Shown: positions 7,837 to 16,704, counted from the first letter of the stretch. The stretch is 35,208 bases of DNA from Lachnospiraceae bacterium (GCA_016290615.1 JAEEUS010000019.1:1-35208); one strand, 5' to 3'. The notes: generated by a model not told the origin, from the letters alone. A program made the numbers and translations.

Positions 7837-8829
7837 ATGCTGCAGCTTGGTCAGGATATAGAAAACAGAACATTCAAACGCTGTTATCTTTTGTACGGCG
7901 ATGAGGATTATCTGCGCAAACAGTATAAGGATAAGCTGCTTAATGCCCTTGTCAGTGAAGGCGATACCATGAATTTCAATCGCTACGAGGGCAAGGATAT
8001 AAATATTGGTGAGGTCATAGATCAGGCGGAGACCATGCCGTTTTTTGCCGACAAGAGAGTTATCTTTATCGAAGACAGCGGTCTGTTAAAAAGCGGCGGA
8101 GAACAGCTTGCCGATTATCTTTCGGAAAGCGCTCCAGATACCGTGATAATCCTAAACGAATCTGCGGTTGATAAAAGAAGCAGGCTTTTTAAGGCGGTGA
8201 CTTCTGCGGGAAGGGCCGTAGAGTTCATGAAGCAGCCTGAGGAAACAATTAGGAAATGGATACTGGGAAAAGTTAAAAAGGAAGGAAAGAGCATAGACAT
8301 AAGGGCTCTTGATATCTTTCTTGAAAGAACCGGTAACGATATGACAACCATAAGCACTGAGCTTGAGAAGCTGTTTTCATATACGATGAACAAAAATGCG
8401 ATCTCAACATCAGATGTGGAGGATATAGTTACAGTAAGCACAAGCTCAAAGGTATTTGACATGATATCAGCCATGGCTGAGAAGAAGCAGAGCGCGGCGC
8501 TTGAGATGTATCATGACCTTTTGGCTCATAAGGAGACTCCCTTCGGGATACTGGCTCTCATCACAAGACAGTTCAATATGATGCTTCAGATAAGCGAACT
8601 GCTTGAAGGCGGCAGTTACGGAAAGCGTATCGCTGAAACTTTGTCTATCCCTTCGTTTGCCGAGCAGAAATATGAAAGACAGCTTAAGAACTTCAGTAAA
8701 AAGACGCTAAGAAAAGCACTGGATGCATGTGCTGCGGCTGATGAGAACGTAAAGATAAAGGGAATGTTACCCGAACTTAGTGTTGAACTTCTGATAATCG
8801 AGTACAGCACCGTTAATATTCACAGTTAG
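7837..8829 (+). CDS. holA: DNA polymerase III delta subunit
   Basis: A 330-residue clamp-loader subunit that opens the sliding clamp during replication. The N-terminus LLYGDEDYLRKQYKDKL is the conserved start of HolA. Further family features are TMPFFADKRVIFIED and a C-terminal helical collar domain (about residues 205-325). The AAA+-like domain has no Walker A, as expected for delta. Length is normal. AAAAGGAG before the start supports the choice of ATG. Confidence 0.9.
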   Translation: MLQLGQDIENRTFKRCYLLYGDEDYLRKQYKDKLLNALVSEGDTMNFNRYEGKDINIGEVIDQAETMPFFADKRVIFIEDSGLLKSGGEQLADYLSESAPDTVIILNESAVDKRSRLFKAVTSAGRAVEFMKQPEETIRKWILGKVKKEGKSIDIRALDIFLERTGNDMTTISTELEKLFSYTMNKNAISTSDVEDIVTVSTSSKVFDMISAMAEKKQSAALEMYHDLLAHKETPFGILALITRQFNMMLQISELLEGGSYGKRIAETLSIPSFAEQKYERQLKNFSKKTLRKALDACAAADENVKIKGMLPELSVELLIIEYSTVNIHS

Positions 8830-8872
8830 ATCAAGACGGAAATCGTATGATGGGTTGAACAGGAGGAGCGAA

Positions 8873-9565
8873 ATGGGCATATTTGATAAGCTATTTAAAA
8901 AAGGCGAACTGAAAGAAGAACCAAAGGCCGAGCAGGCTTTGGCACAACAGGCAAAAGAGGCAGAAGCTGTCGGTTGGGATGCCATTGAGAAAGAGTTTTT
9001 GAGGGTATATCCAGGACAGACTAATCCTAAACACTATGGGACAATTATTAAATGGATCATGGGTGGAGATGATCCGCTCGATGGTATCAGCGTTTACGAT
9101 GGCGGTGATTTCTGGCATTTTGTATCCTTCGGACTTACTGAGATATACGAAAAGGAATGTGAAGATCCTGAGATCAGTGGCTACGGCTATGAGCTGACAT
9201 TTAAACTCAAGAAGAATCAGTTTGAAGACGAGGAAGCTGAGATAAAGTGCATTTGCGGTATTCTCCAGATGGTTGCCAGAATGGTATTTAAAAATGGAGA
9301 CGTGTTCTTGCCTTTTGAATATCTCTACACCGGACAGACAGAGGGCATTGATGCGTATAGAAAGTCAAATCTGACCGGATTTATCACGATCAAGGATCCT
9401 ACAGTTGAAACTATCGATACACCTAATGGCAAGGTTGAGTTTTTGGAACTCATTGGAATGACTGACGCAGAGCTTAAGACTTTGTCTGATAGAGCTTCTG
9501 TTGAAGCACTTTACAACAAACTGCAGTCGGATGTTACTGATTATCACAGGGAGTCGTTGGTTTGA
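8873..9565 (+). CDS. Suppressor-of-fused (SUFU) domain protein
   Basis: A 230-residue protein with a basic, helical N-terminus (MGIFDKLFKKGELKEE) followed by a SUFU-like domain (about residues 35-225) with GWDAIEKEFLRVYPGQ and DGGDFWHFVSFGLTEIYEKE. The SUFU domain is named after the eukaryotic Hedgehog regulator. Bacterial members are widespread in Firmicutes, are sometimes linked to toxin-immunity loci, and are mostly uncharacterised. No toxin gene is adjacent here. The ATG at 8873 is chosen because AGGAGG lies six bases upstream. Confidence 0.75.
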   Translation: MGIFDKLFKKGELKEEPKAEQALAQQAKEAEAVGWDAIEKEFLRVYPGQTNPKHYGTIIKWIMGGDDPLDGISVYDGGDFWHFVSFGLTEIYEKECEDPEISGYGYELTFKLKKNQFEDEEAEIKCICGILQMVARMVFKNGDVFLPFEYLYTGQTEGIDAYRKSNLTGFITIKDPTVETIDTPNGKVEFLELIGMTDAELKTLSDRASVEALYNKLQSDVTDYHRESLV

Positions 9566-9570
9566 TAAGA

Positions 9571-9590
9571 ACCCTTTAAGACCCTTTAAG
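9571..9590. repeat. Two tandem copies of a 10-bp repeat
   Basis: ACCCTTTAAG is repeated twice in tandem, directly after the SUFU gene stop. It does not form a terminator, and no further copies were noticed nearby. Confidence 0.7.
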
Positions 9591-9600
9591 AACCAGATAA

Positions 9601-9618
9601 AGTACGATAAATCGTACT
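9601..9618. promoter_or_regulatory. Perfect inverted repeat, possible operator
   Basis: AGTACGA-TAAA-TCGTACT is a perfect seven-base inverted repeat with a four-base spacer, about 50 bases before the start at 9669. No T run follows, so it is not an intrinsic terminator. It could bind a dimeric regulator or form a hairpin in the leader. Confidence 0.4.
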
Positions 9619-9668
9619 GATACATATGCATACTGAAAGCATAGTCAGAGCACTTGCGGAGGTATGAT

Positions 9669-10043
9669 ATGGATAATAAGTCTTATATAGCAGTAACACT
9701 TTTACTTTTGATGACATTCTTTCTAGCCACAGGGATAAAGGCAAACGGAAGATCAAACAGGGTACCTGATATAACAGGGGAATACTACAGACAGATAGAG
9801 AGTGAATATCTGTCCGATGTCAGAGATAAACTTACGGACAACGGATTTTCAAATGCCGGTCTTTCGCTAACAAAACAGGTTGATGATAATGGGGCTTTTG
9901 ACTATACGCTGTCAGTTCATCACAGACGTATAGATAAGATGGATGAGGCAGAAAGAGCAAAGCTTACCGATATGATCACCGAGAATGATATCGTTATCGA
10001 CGGAAGAAAAACATCGATGGCGGTCAGATATATAGAATACTGA
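9669..10043 (+). CDS. Small protein with N-terminal membrane anchor, unknown
   Basis: A 124-residue protein. Residues about 5-25 (YIAVTLLLLMTFFLATGIKA) form a single membrane anchor or uncleaved signal; the remaining ~95 residues are polar and probably outside the cell. The family is not recognised. The soluble part has a pattern of alternating strands and helices (SLTKQVDDNGAFDYTLSVHH). GGAGG six bases before ATG 9669 fixes the start, and the DUF1653 gene follows 22 bases later, so the two may be co-expressed. Confidence 0.6.
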   Translation: MDNKSYIAVTLLLLMTFFLATGIKANGRSNRVPDITGEYYRQIESEYLSDVRDKLTDNGFSNAGLSLTKQVDDNGAFDYTLSVHHRRIDKMDEAERAKLTDMITENDIVIDGRKTSMAVRYIEY

Positions 10044-10065
10044 TAATGCTTGGAAAGGGATATTT

Positions 10066-10524
10066 ATGGAACCGAAGATTGGAAGCGTATACAGACATTT
10101 TAAAGGAAATCTCTATGAGGTAAAAGCTATAGCACTTCATTCGGAGACCGGAGAAAAGATGGTGGTCTATCAGGCTCTTTACGGAGATGGAGATACCTAT
10201 GTAAGGCCATACGATTCATTTGTATCAAAAGTGGACAGGATCAAATATCCCGATGCAGATCAGGAATACAGATTTGAAGAGCAGAAGGCTCAGGATAGCC
10301 CCGATATAGATCCGATGGTCATGCAGTTTCTGGAGACTGAGGATTTTGAAGAGAAATTTACGATTCTTGGCGGATTGCACCACAGGATAACAAAGGATCA
10401 GATAGCGATCATGGCTATGTCTTTGGATGTAACGATAGAAGACAGCGAGATCGAGGATATGTATCGTCAGTTAAAGACCTGTGTCGATACAAGACGCAGA
10501 TTTGAGACCACACGTTTAAGATAG
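10066..10524 (+). CDS. DUF1653 domain protein
   Basis: A 152-residue cytoplasmic protein. The N-terminal 70 residues match DUF1653: IGSVYRHFKGNLYEV, the strand-rich MVVYQALYGDGDTYVRP, and a final DRIKYP. The function of this domain is unknown. A helical C-terminal extension (about residues 95-152) is not part of the core domain. The gene converges on the lipid kinase gene with only five bases between stops and no visible terminator, so the transcripts probably overlap. Confidence 0.75.
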   Translation: MEPKIGSVYRHFKGNLYEVKAIALHSETGEKMVVYQALYGDGDTYVRPYDSFVSKVDRIKYPDADQEYRFEEQKAQDSPDIDPMVMQFLETEDFEEKFTILGGLHHRITKDQIAIMAMSLDVTIEDSEIEDMYRQLKTCVDTRRRFETTRLR

Positions 10525-10529
10525 TGTGA

Positions 10530-11477
10530 TCAGAAAATGAACTTGATTGCTTCTTTTTCACATGATACCGAAATGAAGTCAGCCTTTGTTTCAACTTCGC
10601 CGTCGGTATGTACCCACAGAGGAGCTGAACTGCGTACGGTATACTGATGCGCACGGTAAATCTTTATACCGTCTTTTCCAACGTGTTCGCCGTTATGAGC
10701 TGTAGGAAGAAGCTTGACTATATTTCTCTTGCTTACATTGGATACGACGCAAAGATCGATCAGTCCGTCATGGTTTGATGCTTCGGGAGCAAACATGAAG
10801 CCACCGCCCTCGAATTTGTTGTTCATGCCGCCTATGAAGATCAGCTTGTCAATGGATATGGTCTCGCCGTTTTCTTCAAGAGTGAGTTCCGCATCCGCAT
10901 ATTTGAATGAAAGAAGCTGTTTTAAGCAGATAAGAAGATAGGACAGTTTGCCCAGTCCTATTCTGTTAAGAAAATTCTTTATACCAGAGGAAAGAGCTTC
11001 CTCGCATACAGCAGCATCATAACCGATACCGGTGCTGACTAAAAAGTGTCTGTCGGGTATAGTCATCTGCCCGTCTCTTACAAGACTGTTCTCAAAATGA
11101 ACCGTTCCCGCATCCATATATAATATAGTAGGCTTGTTCAAAAGATGCCATACCGCCTCGGCGGGATTGAAAGAGATCCCCAGTGCGAGTGCGAGATCAT
11201 TGCTCGAACCGATGGGAATTGTGCTTATCGTGACATTATCATATGAAGGGAGTCCCTGAACGACCTCATTGAGAGTGCCGTCTCCGCCGCATACCAACAG
11301 ATTCAGACTTGAATTGTTCTCATACAGTTCTCTTGCATGCTCGCTGGCATCGCCGTGTTTTTGAGAAAAGAACACTTCATATTCTATGTTGTTCGTATCC
11401 AGTATGTTTCTAATGATATCCCAGTTCTTGCGTCCTCTGCCGGAACGTGCATTGGGATTGACTATCACGTGGTACAT
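10530..11477 (-). CDS. Diacylglycerol/lipid kinase family protein
   Basis: A 315-residue protein of the DagK/YegS/BmrU family, which phosphorylates diacylglycerol or related lipids at the cytoplasmic face of the membrane. The nucleotide site is seen as VNPNARSGRG near the N-terminus and CGGDGTLNEVVQGL around residues 63-76; IPIGSSNDLALALG is the following family motif. The C-terminal beta-sandwich contains KFEGGGFMFAPEASNHDGLID. Length fits the family. Which lipid is used cannot be read from sequence. Confidence 0.85.
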   Translation of the reverse strand: MYHVIVNPNARSGRGRKNWDIIRNILDTNNIEYEVFFSQKHGDASEHARELYENNSSLNLLVCGGDGTLNEVVQGLPSYDNVTISTIPIGSSNDLALALGISFNPAEAVWHLLNKPTILYMDAGTVHFENSLVRDGQMTIPDRHFLVSTGIGYDAAVCEEALSSGIKNFLNRIGLGKLSYLLICLKQLLSFKYADAELTLEENGETISIDKLIFIGGMNNKFEGGGFMFAPEASNHDGLIDLCVVSNVSKRNIVKLLPTAHNGEHVGKDGIKIYRAHQYTVRSSAPLWVHTDGEVETKADFISVSCEKEAIKFIF

Positions 11478-11511
11478 ATTAGGCCATCCTTCATAAATTC
11501 ATCTATCCGTA

Positions 11512-11541
11512 ATAATATCAAATAAAAAAAATCCAGTAAAT
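11512..11541 (-). promoter_or_regulatory. Possible promoter of the lipid kinase gene
   Basis: On the minus strand TTTACT (11536-11541) and TATTAT (11512-11517) are spaced by 18 bases, 34 bases before the kinase start. Confidence 0.4.
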
Positions 11542-11555
11542 AGGTTTTAGCGTAT

Positions 11556-11584
11556 TTTCACATCGCATTTCGTGTGCTATAATA
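11556..11584 (+). promoter_or_regulatory. Probable promoter of glyA with extended -10
   Basis: TTTTCA (11556-11561), a 17-base spacer and TATAAT (11579-11584) preceded by TGC, giving an extended -10. The transcript would have a leader of about 45 bases, too short for a riboswitch. Confidence 0.65.
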
Positions 11585-11634
11585 GTCGAGCATGATTTAT
11601 TATAGAAGCATTTTAATAAGAAAGGCGGAGAGAT

Positions 11635-12873
11635 ATGTATTCTTTAGAAGAAGTAAAAGCTGTTGATCCTGAAGTAGCTCAGGCCATAGTTGATGAGCAG
11701 GCAAGACAGAACAGTCACATTGAACTTATTGCGTCAGAAAACTGGGTAAGCAAGGCAGTCATGGCTGCTATGGGAAGCCCTTTAACAAATAAATATGCTG
11801 AAGGATATCCTGGAAAGAGATATTACGGCGGATGTGAATGCGTGGATGTTGTTGAAGATCTCGCAAGAGAAAGAGCTAAAAAGCTCTTTAACTGCGACTA
11901 TGTAAATGTTCAGCCTCATTCAGGTGCTCAGGCAAACATGGCTGTATTCTTTGCAGTAATGGAGCCCGGTGATACATTCATGGGTATGAACCTCGATCAC
12001 GGCGGACATCTTTCACACGGTTCACCGGTAAATATGTCAGGTAAGTACTTCAACTGCGTACCTTACGGTGTTGATGACAACGGATTTATAGATTATGAGG
12101 AAGTAAGACGCATCGCCAAGGAGTGCAAGCCCAAGATGATCGTCTGCGGCGCTTCCGCTTATGCACGTAAGATAGATTTCAAGAAGTTCAGAGAGATCTG
12201 TGATGAAGTCGGCGCTGTAATGATGGTCGATATCGCTCATATCGCAGGACTTGTTGCTTCAGGCTATCATGAGAGTCCCTTCCCTTATGCAGATGTTGTT
12301 ACAACAACAACACATAAGACACTTCGCGGACCCCGTGGCGGCATGATCATGTGCAACCAGGAAACAGCTGATAAGTATAACTTCAACAAGGCAATATTCC
12401 CCGGAATCCAGGGCGGCCCTCTCATGCATGTAATCGCAGCCAAGGCTGTATGCTTCAAAGAGGCTCTTTCACCTGAGTTCAAGGAATATGGAAAGAATAT
12501 CATAGACAATGCACAGGCACTTGCAAACGGCCTTATGAAGAGAGGCTTAAGCATCGTTTCAGGCGGTACAGACAACCACCTCATGCTGCTTGACCTTCGT
12601 CCTCAGGGACTTACAGGCAAGGCTGTTGAGAAGCTTCTTGACGCTGCACATATCACAGCAAACAAGAATACTGTTCCCAACGATCCTCAGAAGGCATTCG
12701 TAACTTCAGGTATCAGACTCGGAACTCCTGCTGTTACATCACGTGGAATGAACACAGAGGATATGGACAGGATCGCAGAGGCTATATCACTTGTAGTACT
12801 CGGCGGCGAGGAGAAGGTTCCCGAAGCAAGAGCTATCGTTCAGGAGCTTACAGATAAGTATCCTCTTATCTAG
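11635..12873 (+). CDS. glyA: Serine hydroxymethyltransferase
   Basis: A 412-residue PLP enzyme converting serine and tetrahydrofolate into glycine and methylene-tetrahydrofolate, the main one-carbon source. Visible motifs are [43 protein letters not shown], and [14 protein letters not shown] with the PLP-linked Lys at residue 228. Full length for the family. The start has AGGCGGAGAG upstream. The downstream traX-like, hom and aspartate kinase genes follow closely, so serine/glycine and threonine metabolism may share a transcript. Confidence 0.95.
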   Translation: MYSLEEVKAVDPEVAQAIVDEQARQNSHIELIASENWVSKAVMAAMGSPLTNKYAEGYPGKRYYGGCECVDVVEDLARERAKKLFNCDYVNVQPHSGAQANMAVFFAVMEPGDTFMGMNLDHGGHLSHGSPVNMSGKYFNCVPYGVDDNGFIDYEEVRRIAKECKPKMIVCGASAYARKIDFKKFREICDEVGAVMMVDIAHIAGLVASGYHESPFPYADVVTTTTHKTLRGPRGGMIMCNQETADKYNFNKAIFPGIQGGPLMHVIAAKAVCFKEALSPEFKEYGKNIIDNAQALANGLMKRGLSIVSGGTDNHLMLLDLRPQGLTGKAVEKLLDAAHITANKNTVPNDPQKAFVTSGIRLGTPAVTSRGMNTEDMDRIAEAISLVVLGGEEKVPEARAIVQELTDKYPLI

Positions 12874-12886
12874 TATAATTTCATAT

Positions 12887-13606
12887 ATGAATAAGAAGAA
12901 AATGATCAGTGCCGATCTGCTTAAGTGGATCGCACTGATTACTATGTTTATAGACCATATTGGGGCGGGCATACTTGAAAAGTCATCTACATTCATGTCT
13001 GAGCATTATCAGATAGATTACGTGGCAAGAAGTATAGGCCGTCTGGCATTTCCCATATTCTGCTTTCTTATTGTGGAAGGTTATGACCATACACGTAGCA
13101 GGCTTAAGTATGCACGAAATCTTCTGATATTTGCACTGATATCTGAGATTCCGTTTGACATGCTCTTCAGATTAAAGTATTTTGATATGAGTTACCAGAA
13201 TGTATACTTTACTCTGCTTATCGGATTGTTGACGATTATGGGCATGGGATTTTTTGAAGAGAAGAACTTGAAGTTTTCTTTACTTCTGGAACTGCCGGTT
13301 GCAGCGCTCGGAGCATTCATCGCATATCTGATGAAAACGGATTACGCTGAGTGGGGTGTTGTCCTGATAGCGGTTATATTCATTACCAGAAAAAACAGAC
13401 TTGTTCAGTGTCTTGTTACAGTGCTGTTTATGATAACTAGTCCTTTCTATATGGATATAGCGATGATAGAAGCACTCGGAGCACTCTCGTTCATCCTTAT
13501 AGGAATGTATAACGGTCAGAGAAAAGGCACTATAAACAAATATGTATTTTACAGTCTGTATCCCGCGCATATCCTGTTGTATTGCGGTATACGGTATCTG
13601 TTGTGA
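12887..13606 (+). CDS. TraX-like integral membrane protein
   Basis: A 239-residue polytopic protein with about eight hydrophobic segments. The N-terminal LLKWIALITMFIDHIGAG, RSIGRLAFPIFCFLIVEGYDHTRS and C-terminal YSLYPAHILLYCGIRYLL are typical of TraX proteins, related to membrane acyltransferases (F-pilin acetylation in plasmids). Chromosomal clostridial members have no firmly known substrate, and no conjugation genes are nearby. No clear ribosome binding site precedes ATG 12887; ATG 12902 (after AAGAAG) is an alternative. Only 13 bases separate it from glyA and 13 from hom. Confidence 0.8.
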   Translation: MNKKKMISADLLKWIALITMFIDHIGAGILEKSSTFMSEHYQIDYVARSIGRLAFPIFCFLIVEGYDHTRSRLKYARNLLIFALISEIPFDMLFRLKYFDMSYQNVYFTLLIGLLTIMGMGFFEEKNLKFSLLLELPVAALGAFIAYLMKTDYAEWGVVLIAVIFITRKNRLVQCLVTVLFMITSPFYMDIAMIEALGALSFILIGMYNGQRKGTINKYVFYSLYPAHILLYCGIRYLL

Positions 13607-13619
13607 AAGGTGTTAGATT

Positions 13620-14822
13620 ATGATAAATGTTGCAGTATTTGGATACGGTACGGTAGGAAGCGGTGTTGTTGATGTAATAGATGACAACAATGAGCTCATA
13701 TCGAAAAGAATAGGCGATGATATCTGTGTTAAATACATACTTGATATCAGAGATTTCCCCGGTGACAAAAATGAAGCAAAGATCGTACATGATGTAAATA
13801 TAGTTATTGACGATCCTGAAGTTTCTATAGTCTGCGAGACAATGGGAGGCACAAAGTTTGCATATCCCTATACAAAGTCTGCGCTTGAAAAGGGAAAGAG
13901 CGTCTGCACATCCAACAAGGAACTCGTAGCAGCATACGGCCCCGAGCTTCTTGAGACGGCAAAAGCCAATAACTGCAGCTATCTGTTCGAGGCAAGCGTG
14001 GGTGGAGGAATCCCGATAATCAGACCCATGAACACATCTCTTGCTCCGGAACACATAGAGAAGATCGTAGGCATATTAAACGGAACCACCAACTATATGC
14101 TTACAAAGATGTCACGCGAGGGATCAAACTATGACGATGTCCTTAAAGAGGCACAGGACAAGGGATATGCTGAGAGAAATCCCGAAGCCGATGTCGAAGG
14201 ATATGATGCATGCAGAAAGATCGCGATCCTTTCATCGCTTATGACAGGCAAGACAGTAAACTACGAGAATATATATACTGAAGGCATCACAAAGCTTACT
14301 GCCGAGGATTTTAAATATGCAACTAAGCTTGACAAGTCGATCAAGCTGCTCGCGATAGCAGAGGATAAAGGCGGAAAGCTCGCAGCCATGGTAGCTCCTT
14401 TTATGATCGGAAGCGAACATCCTCTTAACGGCGTTAACGATGTATTCAATGCGATCTATGTAACGGGCAACAAGGTTGATGATGTAATGTTTTACGGAAA
14501 GGGAGCAGGTATGCTTCCTACAGCAAGCGCAGTTGTAAGTGATGTTGTTGAATGCGCAAGGAACATGGGAAGAAACATCTCTTTCACATGGTCTGATGAA
14601 AAAGCGCCTCTTGCTGACTGCAAGGATAATGTAAGAAGCTTCTTTGTAAGAGCCAAGGAAAGTGCAAAAGATGAAGCAAAGGCACTGTTTGGTGATGCAA
14701 AAGAGGTTGAGGCAGCTGCAAACGAATATGCATTTGTAACTGCAAAGATGAGCGAGAGAGAATTTGACGATAAGATAGTCAAGCTATCTGATGTTATAAA
14801 TATCATTCGTATCGAGGAGTAG
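13620..14822 (+). CDS. hom: Homoserine dehydrogenase
   Basis: A 400-residue enzyme reducing aspartate semialdehyde to homoserine with NAD(P)H, the branch step to threonine and methionine. The Rossmann motif GYGTVGSGV is at residues 8-16; SVGGGIPIIRPM, GILNGTTNYMLTKM and GYAERNPEADVEGYDACRK are the standard active-site blocks. A short C-terminal region (about 335-400) may be a reduced ACT-like regulatory domain. The aspartate kinase gene starts eight bases after the stop, so the two non-consecutive pathway enzymes are co-expressed. Confidence 0.93.
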   Translation: MINVAVFGYGTVGSGVVDVIDDNNELISKRIGDDICVKYILDIRDFPGDKNEAKIVHDVNIVIDDPEVSIVCETMGGTKFAYPYTKSALEKGKSVCTSNKELVAAYGPELLETAKANNCSYLFEASVGGGIPIIRPMNTSLAPEHIEKIVGILNGTTNYMLTKMSREGSNYDDVLKEAQDKGYAERNPEADVEGYDACRKIAILSSLMTGKTVNYENIYTEGITKLTAEDFKYATKLDKSIKLLAIAEDKGGKLAAMVAPFMIGSEHPLNGVNDVFNAIYVTGNKVDDVMFYGKGAGMLPTASAVVSDVVECARNMGRNISFTWSDEKAPLADCKDNVRSFFVRAKESAKDEAKALFGDAKEVEAAANEYAFVTAKMSEREFDDKIVKLSDVINIIRIEE

Positions 14823-14829
14823 GAGTATT

Positions 14830-16152
14830 ATGAAAAAGGTAGTAAAGTTCGGCGGAAGCTCACTTGCCAGTGCCGAACAGTTTGAAAAGGTCGGAGATAT
14901 CATCAGAGCCGATGAGAGCAGAAGATATGTGATCCCCAGTGCACCTGGAAAGCGTTTTGACGGTGACACAAAGGTAACGGATATGCTCTATGGCTGTTAT
15001 GCTCTTGCTGATGAAGGCAAGAAGTTTGATGCAGAGCTTAAAGCGATCAAGGAAAGATACAACGAGATCATTTCAGGACTTAAGCTTGATATGACACTTG
15101 ATCCCGAATTTGAGGAGATCGAGAAGAATTTCAAGGCAAAGGCCGGCAGGGATTATGCTGCAAGCCGTGGAGAGTTCCTAAACGGAAAGATCATGGCAAA
15201 GTATCTCGGATATACATTCGTTGATGCCGCAGAAGTTATCAAGTTTGATGAAAACGGCGATTTCGATTCCGAGAAGACCAATGAACTTCTGGGCAAAAAG
15301 CTTTCAAAGCTTGATAATGCGGTTGTTCCAGGATTCTACGGAAGCATGCCAGATTCAAAGGTAAAGACCTTTTCAAGAGGCGGATCCGACATAACAGGTT
15401 CCATCGTTGCAAGAGCGGCTCATGTTGATGTATATGAGAACTGGACTGACGTATCAGGTTTCCTGGTAGCTGATCCCCGTATAATAGATAATCCCGAGGG
15501 AATCGAGACCATTACATACAAGGAGCTTAGAGAGCTTTCATACATGGGAGCAGGCGTACTCCATGAGGATGCTATCTTCCCTGTAAGAATAGAAGGAATA
15601 CCGATCAATATCAGAAATACAAATAAGCCTACGGATAACGGTACATGGATCGTAGAGAGCACATGCCAGAAGTCAAAGTATACCATAACAGGTATAGCGG
15701 GCAAAAAGGGATTCTGTTCAATAACCGTTGAAAAGGACAAGATGAACTCAGAGATCGGTTTTGGTCGCAGAGTTCTCAATGTATTCGAGGATAACGGCAT
15801 AAGCTTCGAGCATATGCCCTCAGGAATAGATACACTTACCGTATTCGTTCATCAGGACGAGTTCATGGACAAGGAACAGCGCGTTGTATCAGGCATACAT
15901 CGCCTTACAAATCCCGATACGATCGAGATAGAAGCAGACCTTGCACTGATCGCAGTCGTTGGACGAGGCATGAAGTCACAGAGAGGTACAGCCGGAAGGA
16001 TCTTCTCGGCACTGGCTCATGCAAATGTCAACGTAAAGATGATCGACCAGGGTTCGAGCGAGTTAAACATCATCATCGGTGTATCAAACAACGATTTCGA
16101 AGTAGCCATAAAGGCTATCTACGATATCTTCGTAACTGCACAGCTTGCTTAA
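14830..16152 (+). CDS. lysC: Aspartate kinase
   Basis: A 440-residue enzyme phosphorylating aspartate, first step to lysine, threonine and methionine. The kinase start VVKFGGSSLASAEQF, the substrate motif KTFSRGGSDITGS and DPRIIDNPEGIETITYKELR are clear. The C-terminal third contains two ACT domains (one near GIAGKKGFCSITVEK, the other near ALIAVVGRGM), which usually bind lysine or threonine for feedback control. Length and domain order suit the monofunctional class with a large kinase domain. Which amino acid inhibits it is not readable. A strong terminator lies just after the stop. Confidence 0.92.
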   Translation: MKKVVKFGGSSLASAEQFEKVGDIIRADESRRYVIPSAPGKRFDGDTKVTDMLYGCYALADEGKKFDAELKAIKERYNEIISGLKLDMTLDPEFEEIEKNFKAKAGRDYAASRGEFLNGKIMAKYLGYTFVDAAEVIKFDENGDFDSEKTNELLGKKLSKLDNAVVPGFYGSMPDSKVKTFSRGGSDITGSIVARAAHVDVYENWTDVSGFLVADPRIIDNPEGIETITYKELRELSYMGAGVLHEDAIFPVRIEGIPINIRNTNKPTDNGTWIVESTCQKSKYTITGIAGKKGFCSITVEKDKMNSEIGFGRRVLNVFEDNGISFEHMPSGIDTLTVFVHQDEFMDKEQRVVSGIHRLTNPDTIEIEADLALIAVVGRGMKSQRGTAGRIFSALAHANVNVKMIDQGSSELNIIIGVSNNDFEVAIKAIYDIFVTAQLA

Positions 16153-16158
16153 AATTCG

Positions 16159-16188
16159 CGGAGCATGAACAACATGCTCCGTTTTTTT
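16159..16188 (+). terminator. Intrinsic terminator after hom-lysC
   Basis: A nine-base perfect stem (CGGAGCATG with CATGCTCCG), five-base loop and seven T's. This closes the glyA-to-lysC cluster and isolates it from the RNA gene downstream. The bases 16189-16295 are very AT-rich with no feature recognised. Confidence 0.93.
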
Positions 16189-16295
16189 AGTTGTCAAATT
16201 GTCTGAAATAAACCTACAAAATAAATAAAATATGCAAAAGCAAGATTACATAATATTAAATAGAATAAAAATAATAAAAATAATTTAAAATTGTG

Positions 16296-16323
16296 TTGAC
16301 AAAATAAATATACATGTTATAAT
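16296..16323 (+). promoter_or_regulatory. Consensus promoter of the non-coding RNA
   Basis: TTGACA (16296-16301) and TATAAT (16318-16323) are both perfect consensus hexamers, spaced by 16 bases, and the -10 is extended by TGT. It sits in AT-rich DNA. No other promoter in the window is this close to consensus, and it does not lead directly to a protein-coding start. Confidence 0.85.
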
Positions 16324-16329
16324 AAGTAC

Positions 16330-16640
16330 ATAAATAAAACAAACACAAATCTAACAAAGGAGGAACAGTCCACCGGAAAGATAAGTGTATTATTATAAAT
16401 GGCATAGCAAGTGGGACGTAAGTTGGTGACAGCCGGATGAGACCTGAAAAAATTCGATAGTAGGGTCCAGGTGTTACAGTACATGAGTACAAAGAGAGAA
16501 TACGTCGAATATGTGTCGGTACAACTGAATAGCAGAGGATGAAGTCTAGTATAGAAAGAGAGGTATAGTCCATTGGATTCATCAGTTTAACGGCGGGTAT
16601 CAATATAAATCAGGATTGGTACCCGCTTTATTGTTGTGTC
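16330..16640 (+). ncRNA. Candidate structured non-coding RNA, about 310 nt
   Basis: A segment richer in G and C than its AT-rich flanks begins a few bases after a consensus promoter and ends at a terminator-like hairpin. No plausible protein is encoded on the plus strand. Several complementary segments are visible: AGTCCA 16367-16372 with TGGATT 16574-16579; CACCGG 16371-16376 with CCGG(A)TG 16433-16439; ACCTG 16442-16446 with CAGGT 16468-16472; GTAC 16479-16482 with GTAC 16487-16490; GATGAA 16538-16543 with TTCATC 16578-16583. Some are mutually exclusive. Purine-rich linkers such as AAAGAGAGAA resemble unpaired loops of large RNAs. I do not recognise the family: it does not read as tmRNA, SRP RNA, 6S, RNase P or a known riboswitch. 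A regulatory or structural RNA is inferred. Confidence 0.7.
16593..16629 (+). terminator. Terminator-like hairpin at RNA 3' end
   Basis: A 12-base stem, GCGGGTATCAAT (16594-16605) pairing with ATTGGTACCCGC with one G-U pair, around a ten-base loop, followed by the modest T tract TTTATTGTTG. It could both terminate the RNA and form its 3' structural domain. Confidence 0.65.
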
Positions 16641-16676
16641 CAAATGAAATTAAGCTTTCTTTAAGAATTTATATAT

Positions 16677-16704
16677 TTTGTATTTTAATATTATATGGTA
16701 TACT
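16677..16704 (+). promoter_or_regulatory. Possible promoter of the GH3 gene
   Basis: TTTGTA (16677-16682), a 16-base spacer and TATACT (16699-16704), about 45 bases before the gene start. This suggests the glycosidase gene is transcribed apart from the upstream RNA. Confidence 0.4.

Noticed and set aside
16358-16380. Resemblance of GGAGGAACAGTCC to the conserved GAGGAAAGTCC of RNase P RNA
   Set aside because: The match has an insertion, and the other conserved RNase P segments, including the 3' pairing partner, were not found.
16256-16603. Open frame of 115 codons on the minus strand across the non-coding RNA
   Set aside because: No good ribosome binding site, no recognisable domain and odd composition; the plus-strand promoter and hairpins explain the segment better.
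16190-16640. Lysine riboswitch or other leader near lysC
   Set aside because: It lies downstream of lysC after a strong terminator, lacks the conserved lysine-riboswitch segments, and the next gene has its own promoter.
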